This document shows, piece after piece, positions 51,755-61,325 of a stretch of 64,000 bases of DNA. The notes under the pieces are model-generated. The model ran no database searches, was not told the DNA's origin, and was given only the letters and a program-made list of their open reading frames with translations. The DNA comes from Snuella lapsa (GTDB lineage Bacteria; Bacteroidota; Bacteroidia; Flavobacteriales; Flavobacteriaceae), in NCBI RefSeq assembly GCF_039539345.1, contig NZ_BAABCY010000019.1, positions 45,078 through 109,077 on the forward strand. Direction: 5' to 3'. The position numbers and the translations under genes are program-made. Numbering within the stretch: position 1 is the stretch's first letter; each line of letters opens with the position of its first letter.

Positions 51755-54700
51755 TTAAGCCATAATAGGTTTTAGTATTTGCAATGCTTTCTTTACCGAT
51801 TTAACACCTTCAAAAGTAAGCAATAAACGTAAACCATTGCGTGTTTGTTTTTCTTTCATTTTACAAGCTCCAGGATTGGATTGCACAAACTGGAGTACTT
51901 TTGAAAAATTTTTACTTTGATAAAAACTACTTTGCTGATCGTTTATAAAATACCCAACAAACTTACCATGTTTCATAACGATCTTTTCAAAACCTATTTT
52001 AGTCCCCAACCACTTAATACGAACACTATCTAGCAAATCCAATACTTGAACCGGTAATTCCCCAAACCGATCGACAAGCTCCACCTGAAACGCTTGCAAT
52101 TCATCCTCGGTTTTTAAGTTATTAAGCTGCGTATAAAGATTTAATCTTTCAGCAATATTATTTACATAATCATCTGGAAACAATAATTCAAAATCCGAAT
52201 CGATTATAATATCCTTTACATAAACCTTATCTTCATCGGCTTCTTGGTACAGATCCTTAAATTCATTCTCTTTTAGCTCATCGATAGCTTCATTCAATAT
52301 TTTTTGATACGTATCAAACCCTATTTCATTTATAAACCCACTTTGTTCACCACCTAACAAATCTCCAGCTCCTCGTATTTCCAGATCCTTCATTGCTATA
52401 TTGAAACCACTACCAAGCTCCGTAAATTGCTCCAAAGCAGTCATACGCTTCAGGGCATCTTCGGTCATTGCCGAATATTCCGGCGTTATGAAATAGCAAA
52501 AAGCTTTTTTATTGCTACGTCCAACACGTCCGCGCATTTGATGCAAATCACTAAGCCCAAAATTATTTGCATTATTAATAAAAATGGTATTTGCGTTAGG
52601 AACATCAAGCCCACTTTCCACAATTGTGGTACTTACCAATACATCAAAAGCACCATCCATAAAAGCCAACATAAGCTGCTCTAATTTTTTGCCTTCCATC
52701 TGCCCATGACCAATACCAATTTTAGCATCGGGAACTAACCTTTGGATCATCCCCGCAACTTCTTTAATGTTTTCAATACGGTTATGAATAAAAAATATCT
52801 GACCGCCTCGTTGTATTTCATAACTCACGGCATCACGAATGGTTTCTTCGTTAAAACGAATAACATGACTTTCAATAGGATACCGGTTAGGTGGCGGCGT
52901 AGTAATTACCGATAAATCCCTAGCTGCCATTAAACTAAACTGAAGCGTTCTCGGAATTGGTGTTGCCGTTAAAGTTAACACATCCACATTGTCCTTTAAA
53001 GTTTTCAACTTCTCTTTTACGGCCACTCCAAACTTTTGTTCTTCGTCTACAATAAGCAACCCTAAATCTTTAAACTTAACATTTTTATTAACGAGTTGAT
53101 GGGTCCCGATAATGATATCTACACTCCCCTTTTCTAAGCTTTCTAATGTTTCCCGCTTTTCTTTAGCCGTCCTAAAGCGATTAACATAATCTACCGTAAC
53201 AGGAAAATCCTTTAAGCGTGCAGAAAATGTCCTGTAATGTTGGTAGGCTAAAATTGTAGTAGGCACCAATACCGCTACTTGCTTCCCATTATCGACAGCT
53301 TTAAAGGCTGCACGAATAGCAACCTCGGTTTTACCAAATCCTACATCGCCACAAACTAGACGATCCATAGGACGTTCGCTTTCCATATCTGCTTTAATAT
53401 CTGCAGTTGCAGAGCTCTGGTCTGGGGTATCTTCATAAATAAAAGACGATTCCAACTCTAACTGCATATAGCTATCGGGGTTGTACTGATATCCTTTTTG
53501 TGTCTTTCTTTTAGCATATAGCTTTATGAGATTAAAAGCAACATGCTTTACTCGCGCCTTGGTTTTTTGCTTTAGTGTTTTCCAAGCATTGCTCCCTAAC
53601 TTATATACTTTTGGCGGTTTCCCATCTTTACCATTAAACTTGGTTATTTTATGTAGCGAGTGAATGCTTAAATACAATACATCGCGCTCACCATACACCA
53701 ACTTTATAGCCTCTTGCTTCTTCCCTTCAACATCTATTTTTTGTAGCCCTCCAAATCTACCAATACCATGATCGATATGCGTTACGTAATCACCAATATC
53801 TAAGTTTGTAAGCTCTTTTAGTGTAATGGCCTGTTTTTTAGCATAACCATTTTTGATATGGAATTTATGGTATCTTTCAAAAATTTGATGGTCTGTATAA
53901 CAAACTACTTTGGCATCATTATCAACAAACCCCTCATGTAACGATAGCACCAGAGTTTTATAGTGTACATCTTCTTCTACATCCTCAAAAATATCGTGAA
54001 ACCGCTTTGCTTGTTGTTCACTAACGCAGGCTATATAGTTATCGTATCCCTCACTAAACTTTGCATTTAAATCTTCAATTAACAAATTGAATTGCTTGTT
54101 AAAGGCTGGTTGCGGCATCGTATTAAATTCGATGCTATGAGATACTTTTCCCGTACTTGACAGGATCGCCGAACTACCAAATTCTATAATCGAAAAATCC
54201 AACAGTTGTCTTTTAAGCATCTCCGAATTACAGAACAACTCATTGGGTTCTGCATGCTTAATATCTGCCGACAGTGTTTTAAAAGCAGCTTCGGCCTTAG
54301 CATAAAAATCATCTATCCTTGAAAAAAACAACTCTGCATTTTTAAGACATATCGTCGTTTTGCCTGCTATGTAATTCAAAAAACTTTGTCGGCGCTCTTC
54401 TAAAAGCTTGTTGGCTACATTGGGAATAATATTTATCTTTTTTATCTGCTCTACAGACAACTGTGTCTCAACATCGAAGGTTCTAATACTGTCTACTTCA
54501 TCTCCAAAAAACTCAATGCGATAAGGCTCATCGTTCGAAAAGGAAAACACATCAACAATACCTCCGCGAACTGAGAAATCACCTGGCTCTGTTACAAAAT
54601 CGACTCTTTTGAATTTGTACTCAAATAACACTTCGTTAACAAAATCAATAGACAGGTTATCTCCAACACCAACTTTTAACGTATTCCTCTCTAATTCTTT

Positions 54701-55105
54701 TCTAGTAACTACCTGCTCAAAAAGCGCATCGGGATAGGTAACAATAATGGCCGGCTTTTTACGAGAGTTTATACGGTTTAACACCTCGGCCCGCAGCAAA
54801 ACATTAGCATTATCTGTTTCCTCTATTTGATAAGGTCTCCGATAGCTGCCAGGATAAAACAAAACATCCTTATCACTACATAACTGCTCTAAGTCGTTTA
54901 GATAAAAAGCAGCTTCTTCTTTATCATTAAAAACGATTAAAAATGGGGCTTTAGACGCTTTAAAAACATTTGAAATAACAAAAGAAAAAGACGATCCAAC
55001 GAGCCCTTTAACATGTACTTTCCTTTTGGAATCGGCAATAGCTGCCTCCAGCTTTTGCGTTTGCAAAAGCTGTGCGTAAGTCTGAGAGAGAATGGTTTTA
55101 CTCAA
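51755..55105 (-). CDS. mfd: Transcription-repair coupling factor Mfd
   Basis: Removes RNA polymerase stalled at DNA lesions and recruits UvrAB. The 1116-residue protein has, in order, the UvrB-like N-terminal region (YRRPYQIEETDNANVLLRAEVL), the CarD-like RNA-polymerase-interaction domain (DIGDYVTHIDHGIGRFGGLQKIDVEG), the RecG-like helicase with Walker A (CGDVGFGKTEVAIRAA), DEEQ (LIVDEEQKFGV), TATPIPRTLQFSLMAARDLS and the QMRGRVGRS motif VI, and a C-terminal D7 domain. Length fits the family. It is 30 bases upstream of the TlpA-like gene and may share a transcript with it. Confidence 0.98.
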   Translation of the reverse strand: MSKTILSQTYAQLLQTQKLEAAIADSKRKVHVKGLVGSSFSFVISNVFKASKAPFLIVFNDKEEAAFYLNDLEQLCSDKDVLFYPGSYRRPYQIEETDNANVLLRAEVLNRINSRKKPAIIVTYPDALFEQVVTRKELERNTLKVGVGDNLSIDFVNEVLFEYKFKRVDFVTEPGDFSVRGGIVDVFSFSNDEPYRIEFFGDEVDSIRTFDVETQLSVEQIKKINIIPNVANKLLEERRQSFLNYIAGKTTICLKNAELFFSRIDDFYAKAEAAFKTLSADIKHAEPNELFCNSEMLKRQLLDFSIIEFGSSAILSSTGKVSHSIEFNTMPQPAFNKQFNLLIEDLNAKFSEGYDNYIACVSEQQAKRFHDIFEDVEEDVHYKTLVLSLHEGFVDNDAKVVCYTDHQIFERYHKFHIKNGYAKKQAITLKELTNLDIGDYVTHIDHGIGRFGGLQKIDVEGKKQEAIKLVYGERDVLYLSIHSLHKITKFNGKDGKPPKVYKLGSNAWKTLKQKTKARVKHVAFNLIKLYAKRKTQKGYQYNPDSYMQLELESSFIYEDTPDQSSATADIKADMESERPMDRLVCGDVGFGKTEVAIRAAFKAVDNGKQVAVLVPTTILAYQHYRTFSARLKDFPVTVDYVNRFRTAKEKRETLESLEKGSVDIIIGTHQLVNKNVKFKDLGLLIVDEEQKFGVAVKEKLKTLKDNVDVLTLTATPIPRTLQFSLMAARDLSVITTPPPNRYPIESHVIRFNEETIRDAVSYEIQRGGQIFFIHNRIENIKEVAGMIQRLVPDAKIGIGHGQMEGKKLEQLMLAFMDGAFDVLVSTTIVESGLDVPNANTIFINNANNFGLSDLHQMRGRVGRSNKKAFCYFITPEYSAMTEDALKRMTALEQFTELGSGFNIAMKDLEIRGAGDLLGGEQSGFINEIGFDTYQKILNEAIDELKENEFKDLYQEADEDKVYVKDIIIDSDFELLFPDDYVNNIAERLNLYTQLNNLKTEDELQAFQVELVDRFGELPVQVLDLLDSVRIKWLGTKIGFEKIVMKHGKFVGYFINDQQSSFYQSKNFSKVLQFVQSNPGACKMKEKQTRNGLRLLLTFEGVKSVKKALQILKPIMA

Positions 55106-55311
55106 CTAATTAAATTTGTAAGTCCTTGGTTTTACACCACACATATTTACGTGCAAATATAACCAAGAATTACAAATTATAAACGTTTGAACTTATTGCT
55201 TTTAACATACAATGCTATTTGTTTTTTTAGTATCTTATAATACGAAATCAATGAAAAAAAAGACGGTCTAATTTATCCTACTTTTCATTTTAATTTGTAC
55301 AAAAAAAAATG

Positions 55312-55319
55312 TAGGTTTG
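55312..55319 (+). promoter_or_regulatory. -7 promoter element of the TerB-like gene
   Basis: TAGGTTTG, matching TAnnTTTG. It overlaps an in-frame TTG at 55317, so the ATG at 55344 is the better start. Confidence 0.55.
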
Positions 55320-55343
55320 CAGCATATAAAAACAACATATAAT

Positions 55344-55775
55344 ATGTCGATTTCAGATTTATTTGACAGTGGATTTAAAAAGCGTAACGAAGATCATTTT
55401 GCCGCTATCGTGCGTGTTGCTATGGATGATGGTGTAATCTCTGAAGAGGAAAGAGCCTTTTTAGACAGGTTGGCCCATAATTTAAGTATTAGCGAGGATG
55501 ATTATAAACAAATCTTAAAAGATTATAAATCGCATCCAATTAATCCTCCGCATTCATACGATATGAGATTAGAGCGTTTATACGACTTGGCTCGTATGGT
55601 ATACGTAGATCACATTAAAGGTGACCATGAAGAAGTTCTGTTAACAAAAATTGCTGTTGGTTTAGGTTTTACACCATCAAACGTAAAATATGTTATAGAC
55701 AAGGCATTGACTTTAGTAAGCGAGGGTGCTACGCTCGACACCTTTACCGAAGAAATAAAAAACATGAATAGATAA
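55344..55775 (+). CDS. TerB-like helical protein
   Basis: A 143-residue cytosolic protein with the TerB-type fold (FAAIVRVAMDDGVISEEERAFLDRLAHNL, Asp-rich loop then EEE; the second half ITKIAVGLGFTPSNV). TerB-like domains occur in tellurite resistance and stress proteins and bind Ca(II) in some cases; here there are no other ter genes. The role is unknown. Start at 55344 (MSISDLFDSGFKK) because the longer reading begins inside the promoter. A strong terminator follows at 55798. Confidence 0.82.
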   Translation: MSISDLFDSGFKKRNEDHFAAIVRVAMDDGVISEEERAFLDRLAHNLSISEDDYKQILKDYKSHPINPPHSYDMRLERLYDLARMVYVDHIKGDHEEVLLTKIAVGLGFTPSNVKYVIDKALTLVSEGATLDTFTEEIKNMNR

Positions 55776-55797
55776 GTACAGATATTTCTGTGTATCG

Positions 55798-55830
55798 AAA
55801 AGGGAGAACCAAATAGTTCTCCCTTTTTTT
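55798..55830 (+). terminator. Terminator after the TerB-like gene
   Basis: A perfect 12-base stem AAAAGGGAGAAC/GTTCTCCCTTTT with loop CAAATA, followed by a T run. The A run on the other side makes it usable for the converging gene too. Confidence 0.92.
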
Positions 55831-55848
55831 ATAAAATGCTCTAACAAC

Positions 55849-56694
55849 TCATTTCTTATAAAACGGTGTCCGTTTAGCTAAATACTTTAGTGTTATTTTA
55901 TAAGCATCCTGTGTGTTCCAAAATGCTGTATGATCCTGGCTAAATATACTACTGCCCCTATCATTATATATATTCATTATCATAGACGTTGAGTAATTTT
56001 GAACCGTTGTTGAACTGGAACTACTTGAAGTCTTAACTTTATTATCATTAAAAATATTACCTATTAAATTTCCTTTTTTATCTACATGTACTTTATTATC
56101 ACGCTTTGATGTAATCGTGGCATTTGAACTACTAAAAGTATTCTGCTGTGTTTTTTCGACCGAAACCGTTCCCTGAATAACATATTCTACACCTAGCACA
56201 TGACATATCTCTCCCATAGTAAAACCATCAATATTATTATTGGTTACACCCGCTTTTATCAACAAAGCATTGGTTGTCCTTGGATCTTGGTACTTCAGCT
56301 CACCATTATGCTTGCTAAAAACTGAAAAAGCCTCCTGCTGAATTCTGTTAGATATTACTTCAGAGCCCTTACTTTCATCTTTTATATAAGCAAAAGGAAG
56401 AATCGCAACCCTATTGTGATGATCCTCAATGTTTACATCTTGTCCTTTCAAAGAACTTGTCTTATTAAAAAACTCAATCCTTCCAGAAGCGAACGTAATT
56501 TTTACAATATCGCTTTTTTTAACATTGTAATTTACGGATTCATTCTTATAAACAAACTTAACAGTATCGTCATTAATTTCCTTAACGGTCCCTTCCATCT
56601 CTTCACCATTAGTCTTCAATATAATATCATTATTTTGGGCTACCGTCGAAAACGTCCCTAATACAATAAGCACAAAAAACAAAAAAGACCTCAT
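55849..56694 (-). CDS. Secreted CsgG/LpoB-like protein with an N-terminal LSM-like domain
   Basis: A 281-residue protein with a signal peptide (RSFLFFVLIVLGTFSTVAQ). An N-terminal beta-domain of about 55 residues (DIILKTNGEEMEGTVKEINDDTVKFVYKNE) recalls small SH3/LSM-like stress domains. A CsgG/LpoB/TolB-N-like domain follows (RVAILPFAYIKDESKGSEVISNRIQQE, then GEICHVLGVEYVIQGTVSV). A Ser/Thr-rich loop (about 195-235, TSSSSSSTTVQNYST) interrupts its second half. In other bacteria such domains form outer-membrane pores or activate peptidoglycan synthases; a precise role cannot be given. Confidence 0.7.
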   Translation of the reverse strand: MRSFLFFVLIVLGTFSTVAQNNDIILKTNGEEMEGTVKEINDDTVKFVYKNESVNYNVKKSDIVKITFASGRIEFFNKTSSLKGQDVNIEDHHNRVAILPFAYIKDESKGSEVISNRIQQEAFSVFSKHNGELKYQDPRTTNALLIKAGVTNNNIDGFTMGEICHVLGVEYVIQGTVSVEKTQQNTFSSSNATITSKRDNKVHVDKKGNLIGNIFNDNKVKTSSSSSSTTVQNYSTSMIMNIYNDRGSSIFSQDHTAFWNTQDAYKITLKYLAKRTPFYKK

Positions 56695-56750
56695 CTTTTA
56701 TAATTTAGAGTTTCACAAAACACTACAATTTACAAATATTTGATTACAAA

Positions 56751-58877
56751 TTACTTATATAACTTTAACTGAATTCGCTTTCTAGGAATATCCACATCTA
56801 AAACCTTAACAATAACTTGTTGGTGCAAACTCACGTGTTCGTTTACATCTTTTACAAAACCATCTGACAGGTTAGACACATGAATTAGCCCGCTTTCTTT
56901 AATACCAATATCCACAAAACAACCAAAATTGGTTATATTATTTACAATCCCAGGCAACAATTGTCCTTCCCGAAGATCGTTAATTGTTTTAATATTTTGA
57001 TTAAAGGTAAACACCTTAGCCTTTTCACGAATATCCAATCCCGGTTTTTCGAGTTCTTTAATTATATCCTTAAGTGTTGGCAAGCCAATAGTATCTGTAC
57101 AGTAGGTTTCTAAATTTATGCTTTGAAGCTCTTTTGTGTTTCCAATAAGCTCCCTAATGTTCTTCCTCAAATCCTTGGCCATTTTAACAACAATGGCATA
57201 ACTTTCAGGGTGAACCGCCGAATCGTCTAATGGATTTCTAGCATCCTTAATTCTTAAAAACGCAGCACCTTGTTCAAATGCTTTACCTCCTAGACGAGGC
57301 ACTTTTTTAATATCTTCCCTTGAAGTAAATTTGCCTTGTTCATCACGATAAGCCACTATATTTTCTGCTAGCTTTACACCTATACCCGAAACATAACTCA
57401 ACAAGGATTTGCTTGCTGTATTAATATTAACGCCAACAGCATTTACACAACTCTCAACCACCGTATCGAGTTCTTTTTTTAATTTTGTCTGATCAACATC
57501 ATGTTGATACTGCCCGACACCAATTGATTTAGCATCTATCTTAACCAGTTCTGCCAAAGGATCTTGTAAACGCCTTCCAATAGAAACCGAGCCGCGCACG
57601 GTAACATCGTAATTAGGAAATTCTTCCCGCGCTATCTTTGAAGCCGAATAAATACTGGCACCTGCTTCACTAACCACAAATACCTCTATCTCATTTTTAA
57701 AACGAATTCTTCTAATAAGTGCTTCTGTTTCGCGTGAGGCCGTTCCATTTCCAATGGCTATGGCTTCAATCTTATAAGCATCAGCCAGAGAGCTTATCTT
57801 TTTCATTGCTCCTGCAGTATCATTTTTTGGTGGATGAGGGTATATTGTTTCGTTATATTTCAATTGTCCCTGTGCATCTAAACACACTATTTTACATCCC
57901 GTTCGATATCCGGGATCAATACCCATAACACGCTTTTCCCCTAGTGGAGCTCCTAATAACAACTGTTTTAAATTTTTAGCAAATACCATAATGGCAGAGG
58001 CATCAGCTCTTTCTTTTGCTATTTGTAAAGCCTCATTGCTAAGCGATGGCAATATTAAACGCTTGTATGCATCTTTAATAGCTATTTGTATTTGATCTGA
58101 ACATCCGTTTTTAGAACGAATAATCCTGTTTTCGATATGTTCAATAGCTCGCTCATTATCAATCTCTATCTTAACTCTAACAAAACCTTCTTTTTCTGCT
58201 CTTAAAACAGCCAGTAACCGATGTGACGGCATACGGGTTAAGCTTTCAGACCAATCAAAGTAATCCTTAAACTTTTGCGCTTGCTCTTCATCTGCTTTTG
58301 TTTTAATGACTTTAGTAGAGAGCATAGCGTAACGCTCTAACTGGTTACGAATATAATTTCTAATATCACTACGTTCGTTTACCCATTCAGAAATAATGTT
58401 ACGGGCTCCTTCTAAGGCATCGTCAATAGTATTTACTCCTCCTTTTACATATATATTAGCAATAGGCTCAAGATCATTGGTATTTTGTGCCATTATAATT
58501 TTAGCCAAAGGCTCCAACCCCAAAGCCTTAGCGTTGTCTGCTTTTGTTTTACGGCTTTTTTTATATGGCAGATATAGGTCTTCCAAAGCCATCAGGTCTT
58601 CAGCATTCTTTACTCTTTGTTCCAGATTGGGTGTTAAAACGCCTTGTTCCCCTAAAGCCTTTAAAATAGTTAACTTTCGCTTTTCTAAAGTTTCATACTG
58701 TTCTTTGAACTTAACTATTTCACCTATTTGAACCTCATCTAAATTACCGGTTCGTTCTTTTCGGTAACGTGCAATAAAAGGAACGGTACAATCTTCATTT
58801 AATAATTCAATTGTATTTTTTACAGATTGGGTCGATAATTGGGTTTGTCCTACTATAAAGGATATTATACTGGTCAT
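56751..58877 (-). CDS. tex: Tex family transcription accessory / RNA-binding protein
   Basis: A 708-residue nucleic-acid-binding protein that is often essential or stress-related in other bacteria. Domains in order: helical N-terminal Tex region (VPFIARYRKERTGNLDEVQI), YqgF/RuvX-like domain (MGIDPGYRTGCKIVCLD), helix-hairpin-helix (LLSYVSGIGVKLAENIVAYRDEQGKF) and a C-terminal S1 domain (LLPGIVNNITNFGCFVDIGIKESGLIHVS). Length is slightly short of the 770-residue E. coli-type forms but complete. Confidence 0.96.
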   Translation of the reverse strand: MTSIISFIVGQTQLSTQSVKNTIELLNEDCTVPFIARYRKERTGNLDEVQIGEIVKFKEQYETLEKRKLTILKALGEQGVLTPNLEQRVKNAEDLMALEDLYLPYKKSRKTKADNAKALGLEPLAKIIMAQNTNDLEPIANIYVKGGVNTIDDALEGARNIISEWVNERSDIRNYIRNQLERYAMLSTKVIKTKADEEQAQKFKDYFDWSESLTRMPSHRLLAVLRAEKEGFVRVKIEIDNERAIEHIENRIIRSKNGCSDQIQIAIKDAYKRLILPSLSNEALQIAKERADASAIMVFAKNLKQLLLGAPLGEKRVMGIDPGYRTGCKIVCLDAQGQLKYNETIYPHPPKNDTAGAMKKISSLADAYKIEAIAIGNGTASRETEALIRRIRFKNEIEVFVVSEAGASIYSASKIAREEFPNYDVTVRGSVSIGRRLQDPLAELVKIDAKSIGVGQYQHDVDQTKLKKELDTVVESCVNAVGVNINTASKSLLSYVSGIGVKLAENIVAYRDEQGKFTSREDIKKVPRLGGKAFEQGAAFLRIKDARNPLDDSAVHPESYAIVVKMAKDLRKNIRELIGNTKELQSINLETYCTDTIGLPTLKDIIKELEKPGLDIREKAKVFTFNQNIKTINDLREGQLLPGIVNNITNFGCFVDIGIKESGLIHVSNLSDGFVKDVNEHVSLHQQVIVKVLDVDIPRKRIQLKLYK

Positions 58878-58924
58878 TAAAATATGTATAGCTTAATTGT
58901 TTATTAAGAAATTTAAACTGTGTC

Positions 58925-58966
58925 TAAAAAAAAATCTCGCTTTCAAAGTAACATTGAAAACGAGAT
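58925..58966 (-). terminator. Terminator of the lipocalin-OmpA pair
   Basis: A 13-base stem (58934-58946 with 58954-58966) and a seven-base loop. On the minus strand the single mismatch becomes a G-U pair and the stem is followed by nine Ts. It lies 26 bases after the OmpA stop. Confidence 0.88.
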
Positions 58967-58991
58967 GTTCACAAATTTAATCTGTTTTTTT

Positions 58992-59696
58992 TTAATTGCC
59001 AGCTTCTGCTTTAGCCGCTTCTATCATTTTCTCATTTGGCAAGATGGCTATGTTAACACGTCTGTTCTTTGCACGCCCTTCTGCTGTTGCATTGTCATGT
59101 AAAGGTTGCGTTTCTCCAAACCAATTGGTAGTTAAACGCCCCTGACTTATACCTTTCTGTACCAGATAATTCGTAACGGCATAAGCACGATTTTTAGAAA
59201 GTGTCATATTGTAATCTTCAGCACCGGTACTATCGGTATGCCCAACAACCAAAAGATTGGTATCTGGGTATTCTTTAAAAACGCCTATAAGCTTATTTAA
59301 AGTGGTTTGAGAAGCTGCATTGATATTGTACTTATTGGTATCAAAATACACACCACTATTTTCATCGAAGGTTACAACAATACCATCATCTACACGTTCT
59401 ACCTGAGCTCCTGGAATTTCTTCCTCTATTTGCTGTGCTTGTTTATCCATTTTCTTTCCAATAAGCACGCCTGCGGTTCCTCCAACAACACCACCAATAA
59501 CGGCTCCCAATTCGCCATTACCACCTTTTCCAACATTATTACCTATAATAGCACCTAAAACTGCTCCTCCAGTTGCTCCAATTACACCTCCCTTTTGAGC
59601 ATTGTTTGCATTCTGGATTGCTTTACAATTAGTAAGGCTTGCTGTAATTGCAACAGCAAAAATTAATATACTTGCTCTTTTTAATATTTTTCTCAT
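58992..59696 (-). CDS. OmpA-family lipoprotein with glycine zipper
   Basis: A 234-residue outer-membrane lipoprotein. The signal ends in SLTNC (Cys24). Residues of about 35-85 form a glycine-zipper segment (GGVIGATGGAVLGAIIGNN, then GAVIGGVVGGTAGVLIG). The C-terminal OmpA domain (about 110-225) binds peptidoglycan, with the usual VVGHTDSTGAEDYNMTLSKNRA and GRAKNRRVNIAI motifs. It probably tethers the outer membrane to the wall. It lies 16 bases after the lipocalin-like gene and ends at a clear terminator. Confidence 0.93.
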   Translation of the reverse strand: MRKILKRASILIFAVAITASLTNCKAIQNANNAQKGGVIGATGGAVLGAIIGNNVGKGGNGELGAVIGGVVGGTAGVLIGKKMDKQAQQIEEEIPGAQVERVDDGIVVTFDENSGVYFDTNKYNINAASQTTLNKLIGVFKEYPDTNLLVVGHTDSTGAEDYNMTLSKNRAYAVTNYLVQKGISQGRLTTNWFGETQPLHDNATAEGRAKNRRVNIAILPNEKMIEAAKAEAGN

Positions 59697-59712
59697 TTGT
59701 CAATATTTTTTT

Positions 59713-60183
59713 TTAAGATTTTGTAAAGTTCATAGTAATTGTAAACGGCTTTCCATCTACTGATACGGTTTGCTGCCATTGCATGGCGGTATCCGATAAG
59801 GATGCTAAGCGCAACCTAAAGCCCTGTTTAGTTTCCGATTTATGTTTCTCGTTGGTAGGCTTCAATAAAAAATCATAAAGCCCTGTTTGCTTATTTATTT
59901 CATCAATTGTAAAAATAAAATGACGGTCACCAGTTTCGCAAGCGTATTTACCGATAGAATATATGCCAGTATTATTATTAGGTACAAACTGCCAAGTACT
60001 CCCCTCAAAGCAAGCTTTGGAAACATCATTAAGCAAAGTGACATTGTATGTCCCGGCTTCACTATAACTAATTGAATTTAATGTCCAATTGCCTTTCATA
60101 ACTTTTTTAGAATCTCTTATAGTTTTTGATCCTCCACAGGCCATTAAAGTCACGGCCATAACTAATAAAATTATTCGTTTCAT
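59713..60183 (-). CDS. Lipocalin-like lipoprotein
   Basis: A 156-residue lipoprotein: signal MKRIILLVMAVTLMAC with lipidated Cys16, then a lipocalin-like beta-barrel (MKGNWTLNSISYSEAGTYNVTLL, then GSTWQFVPNNNTGIYSI and RHFIFTIDE), the GNW-x-L motif being the typical opening. A second Cys pair (KACFEG and YACETG) may form a disulfide. Start at 60183 is set by the signal sequence; the longer reading adds 12 residues that spoil it. Co-transcribed with the OmpA-like gene. Confidence 0.85.
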   Translation of the reverse strand: MKRIILLVMAVTLMACGGSKTIRDSKKVMKGNWTLNSISYSEAGTYNVTLLNDVSKACFEGSTWQFVPNNNTGIYSIGKYACETGDRHFIFTIDEINKQTGLYDFLLKPTNEKHKSETKQGFRLRLASLSDTAMQWQQTVSVDGKPFTITMNFTKS

Positions 60184-60398
60184 ATAATATTTATAAAAAT
60201 TAATAGCATACACTAACATATACGTGAGGATACCGTTTATAGATTAGATAAAACAAATAACTCTTAAAAACTATTACAGTATTACTCTTTAGTTTTATAG
60301 ACACAAATCTAAATGGGATTGTCACATATACTAAAAAAAACAGACTACTTTATCTAATAATCTGCTCTTCATATATAATTAATAAACGGCTTGAAACA

Positions 60399-60560
60399 TT
60401 AAGCCACTTTCTTGAGTAAGTCATAGCACGGGCACTTCTTACAGCGTTTGTTCTCGCCTTTTTTGTATTTCTTGCAGCAACTGCTCTTTACTTTTTCAGG
60501 AAGTACTATTCCCGCCTTTTCAAGTTTCTTAATTGCCTTTTTTTTCTTCTTTTTGCCCAA
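60399..60560 (-). CDS. Small basic Cys-rich protein (53 residues)
   Basis: The ORF reads L(TTG)GKKKKKKAIKKLEKAG, then PEKVKSSCCKKYKKGE, then NKRCKKCPCYDLLKKVA. About 40 percent of residues are Lys or Arg, and five Cys are arranged CC-x10-C-x2-C-x-C, as in a small zinc-binding knuckle. The start is TTG at 60560, since a stop lies seven codons upstream. A TACTTTTG -7 element at 60589-60596 gives a leader of about 20 bases. I recall similar short proteins in other flavobacteria, but I know no function. Nucleic-acid binding is a guess from charge. Confidence 0.7.
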   Translation of the reverse strand: MGKKKKKKAIKKLEKAGIVLPEKVKSSCCKKYKKGENKRCKKCPCYDLLKKVA

Positions 60561-60588
60561 GAGAATCCATCTAAATGATTACTTCGGG

Positions 60589-60596
60589 CAAAAGTA
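60589..60596 (-). promoter_or_regulatory. -7 promoter element of the small Cys-rich protein gene
   Basis: TACTTTTG on the minus strand, matching TAnnTTTG, 29 bases before the TTG start. It supports expression of the small ORF. Confidence 0.5.
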
Positions 60597-60635
60597 GTTG
60601 TTTTTATTAAATCTAAATAAGGTTAAATGTTAAAA

Positions 60636-61154
60636 TTATTGAATATCTTCTGCAGAAGCGGTATTTACGGTTAGGGTCTGTATATCTCTATCGAACAAGT
60701 ACAGACCTCCCTTATCGTCCCCAATTAAATTTATTTTATCTAAAATCGTACGAGCCATGGCTTCTTCTTCAATTTGCTCAGAAACGTACCACTGCAAAAA
60801 GTTATGCGTCGCATAATCCTTTTCCTGTAGGGTAACATGAACCAATTCATTAATACTTTCTGAAACAAAGACTTCGTGTTCGAAAAGCTTTTTAAACATT
60901 TCTTTAAACGATTTGAATGTTACATTCGGCGCCTTTAAGGCCGAAATTTGAGCATGCCCGCCCCGCTCATTTACAAACTTAACAAGCTTCAACATATGGT
61001 CTCGCTCTTCATCGGATTGTTTGTACATAAAATTCGAAATACCTTCAAGACCTTTTATTTCCGCCCAGCAGGCCATTGCCAAATAGATCTGCGACGATTC
61101 TGCTTCAATTCTTATTTGATCATTAAGTGCTTTTTCTATCTTTTTTAATAACAT
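60636..61154 (-). CDS. Ferritin
   Basis: A 172-residue iron-storage protein of the bacterial (non-heme) ferritin type. Ferroxidase ligands are visible as E in RIEAESSQIYLAM, E-x2-H in SDEERDHMLK, and E and Q in LQWYVSEQIEEEAMAR. It forms 24-subunit shells that oxidise and store Fe(II). Start at 61154 (MLLKKIEKALNDQI) is the family start; a longer reading to 61199 adds a basic stretch not found in ferritins. It complements the feoAB importer at 40-42 kb. Confidence 0.96.
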   Translation of the reverse strand: MLLKKIEKALNDQIRIEAESSQIYLAMACWAEIKGLEGISNFMYKQSDEERDHMLKLVKFVNERGGHAQISALKAPNVTFKSFKEMFKKLFEHEVFVSESINELVHVTLQEKDYATHNFLQWYVSEQIEEEAMARTILDKINLIGDDKGGLYLFDRDIQTLTVNTASAEDIQ

Positions 61155-61325
61155 AATACGGCTTTTTTGTAAAGTTACGGCTTTCTTGACTTTTCTCACA
61201 AACCGACATCAAATTATTTAATGAAAACCTAAACCCATACTTTAAACCCATTTTCTAAAACACCATGCGGTCTATGTAACCTTAAAAAAGTACCTTTAGT
61301 CTCCAAAATTGAAAATAAATAGTTC

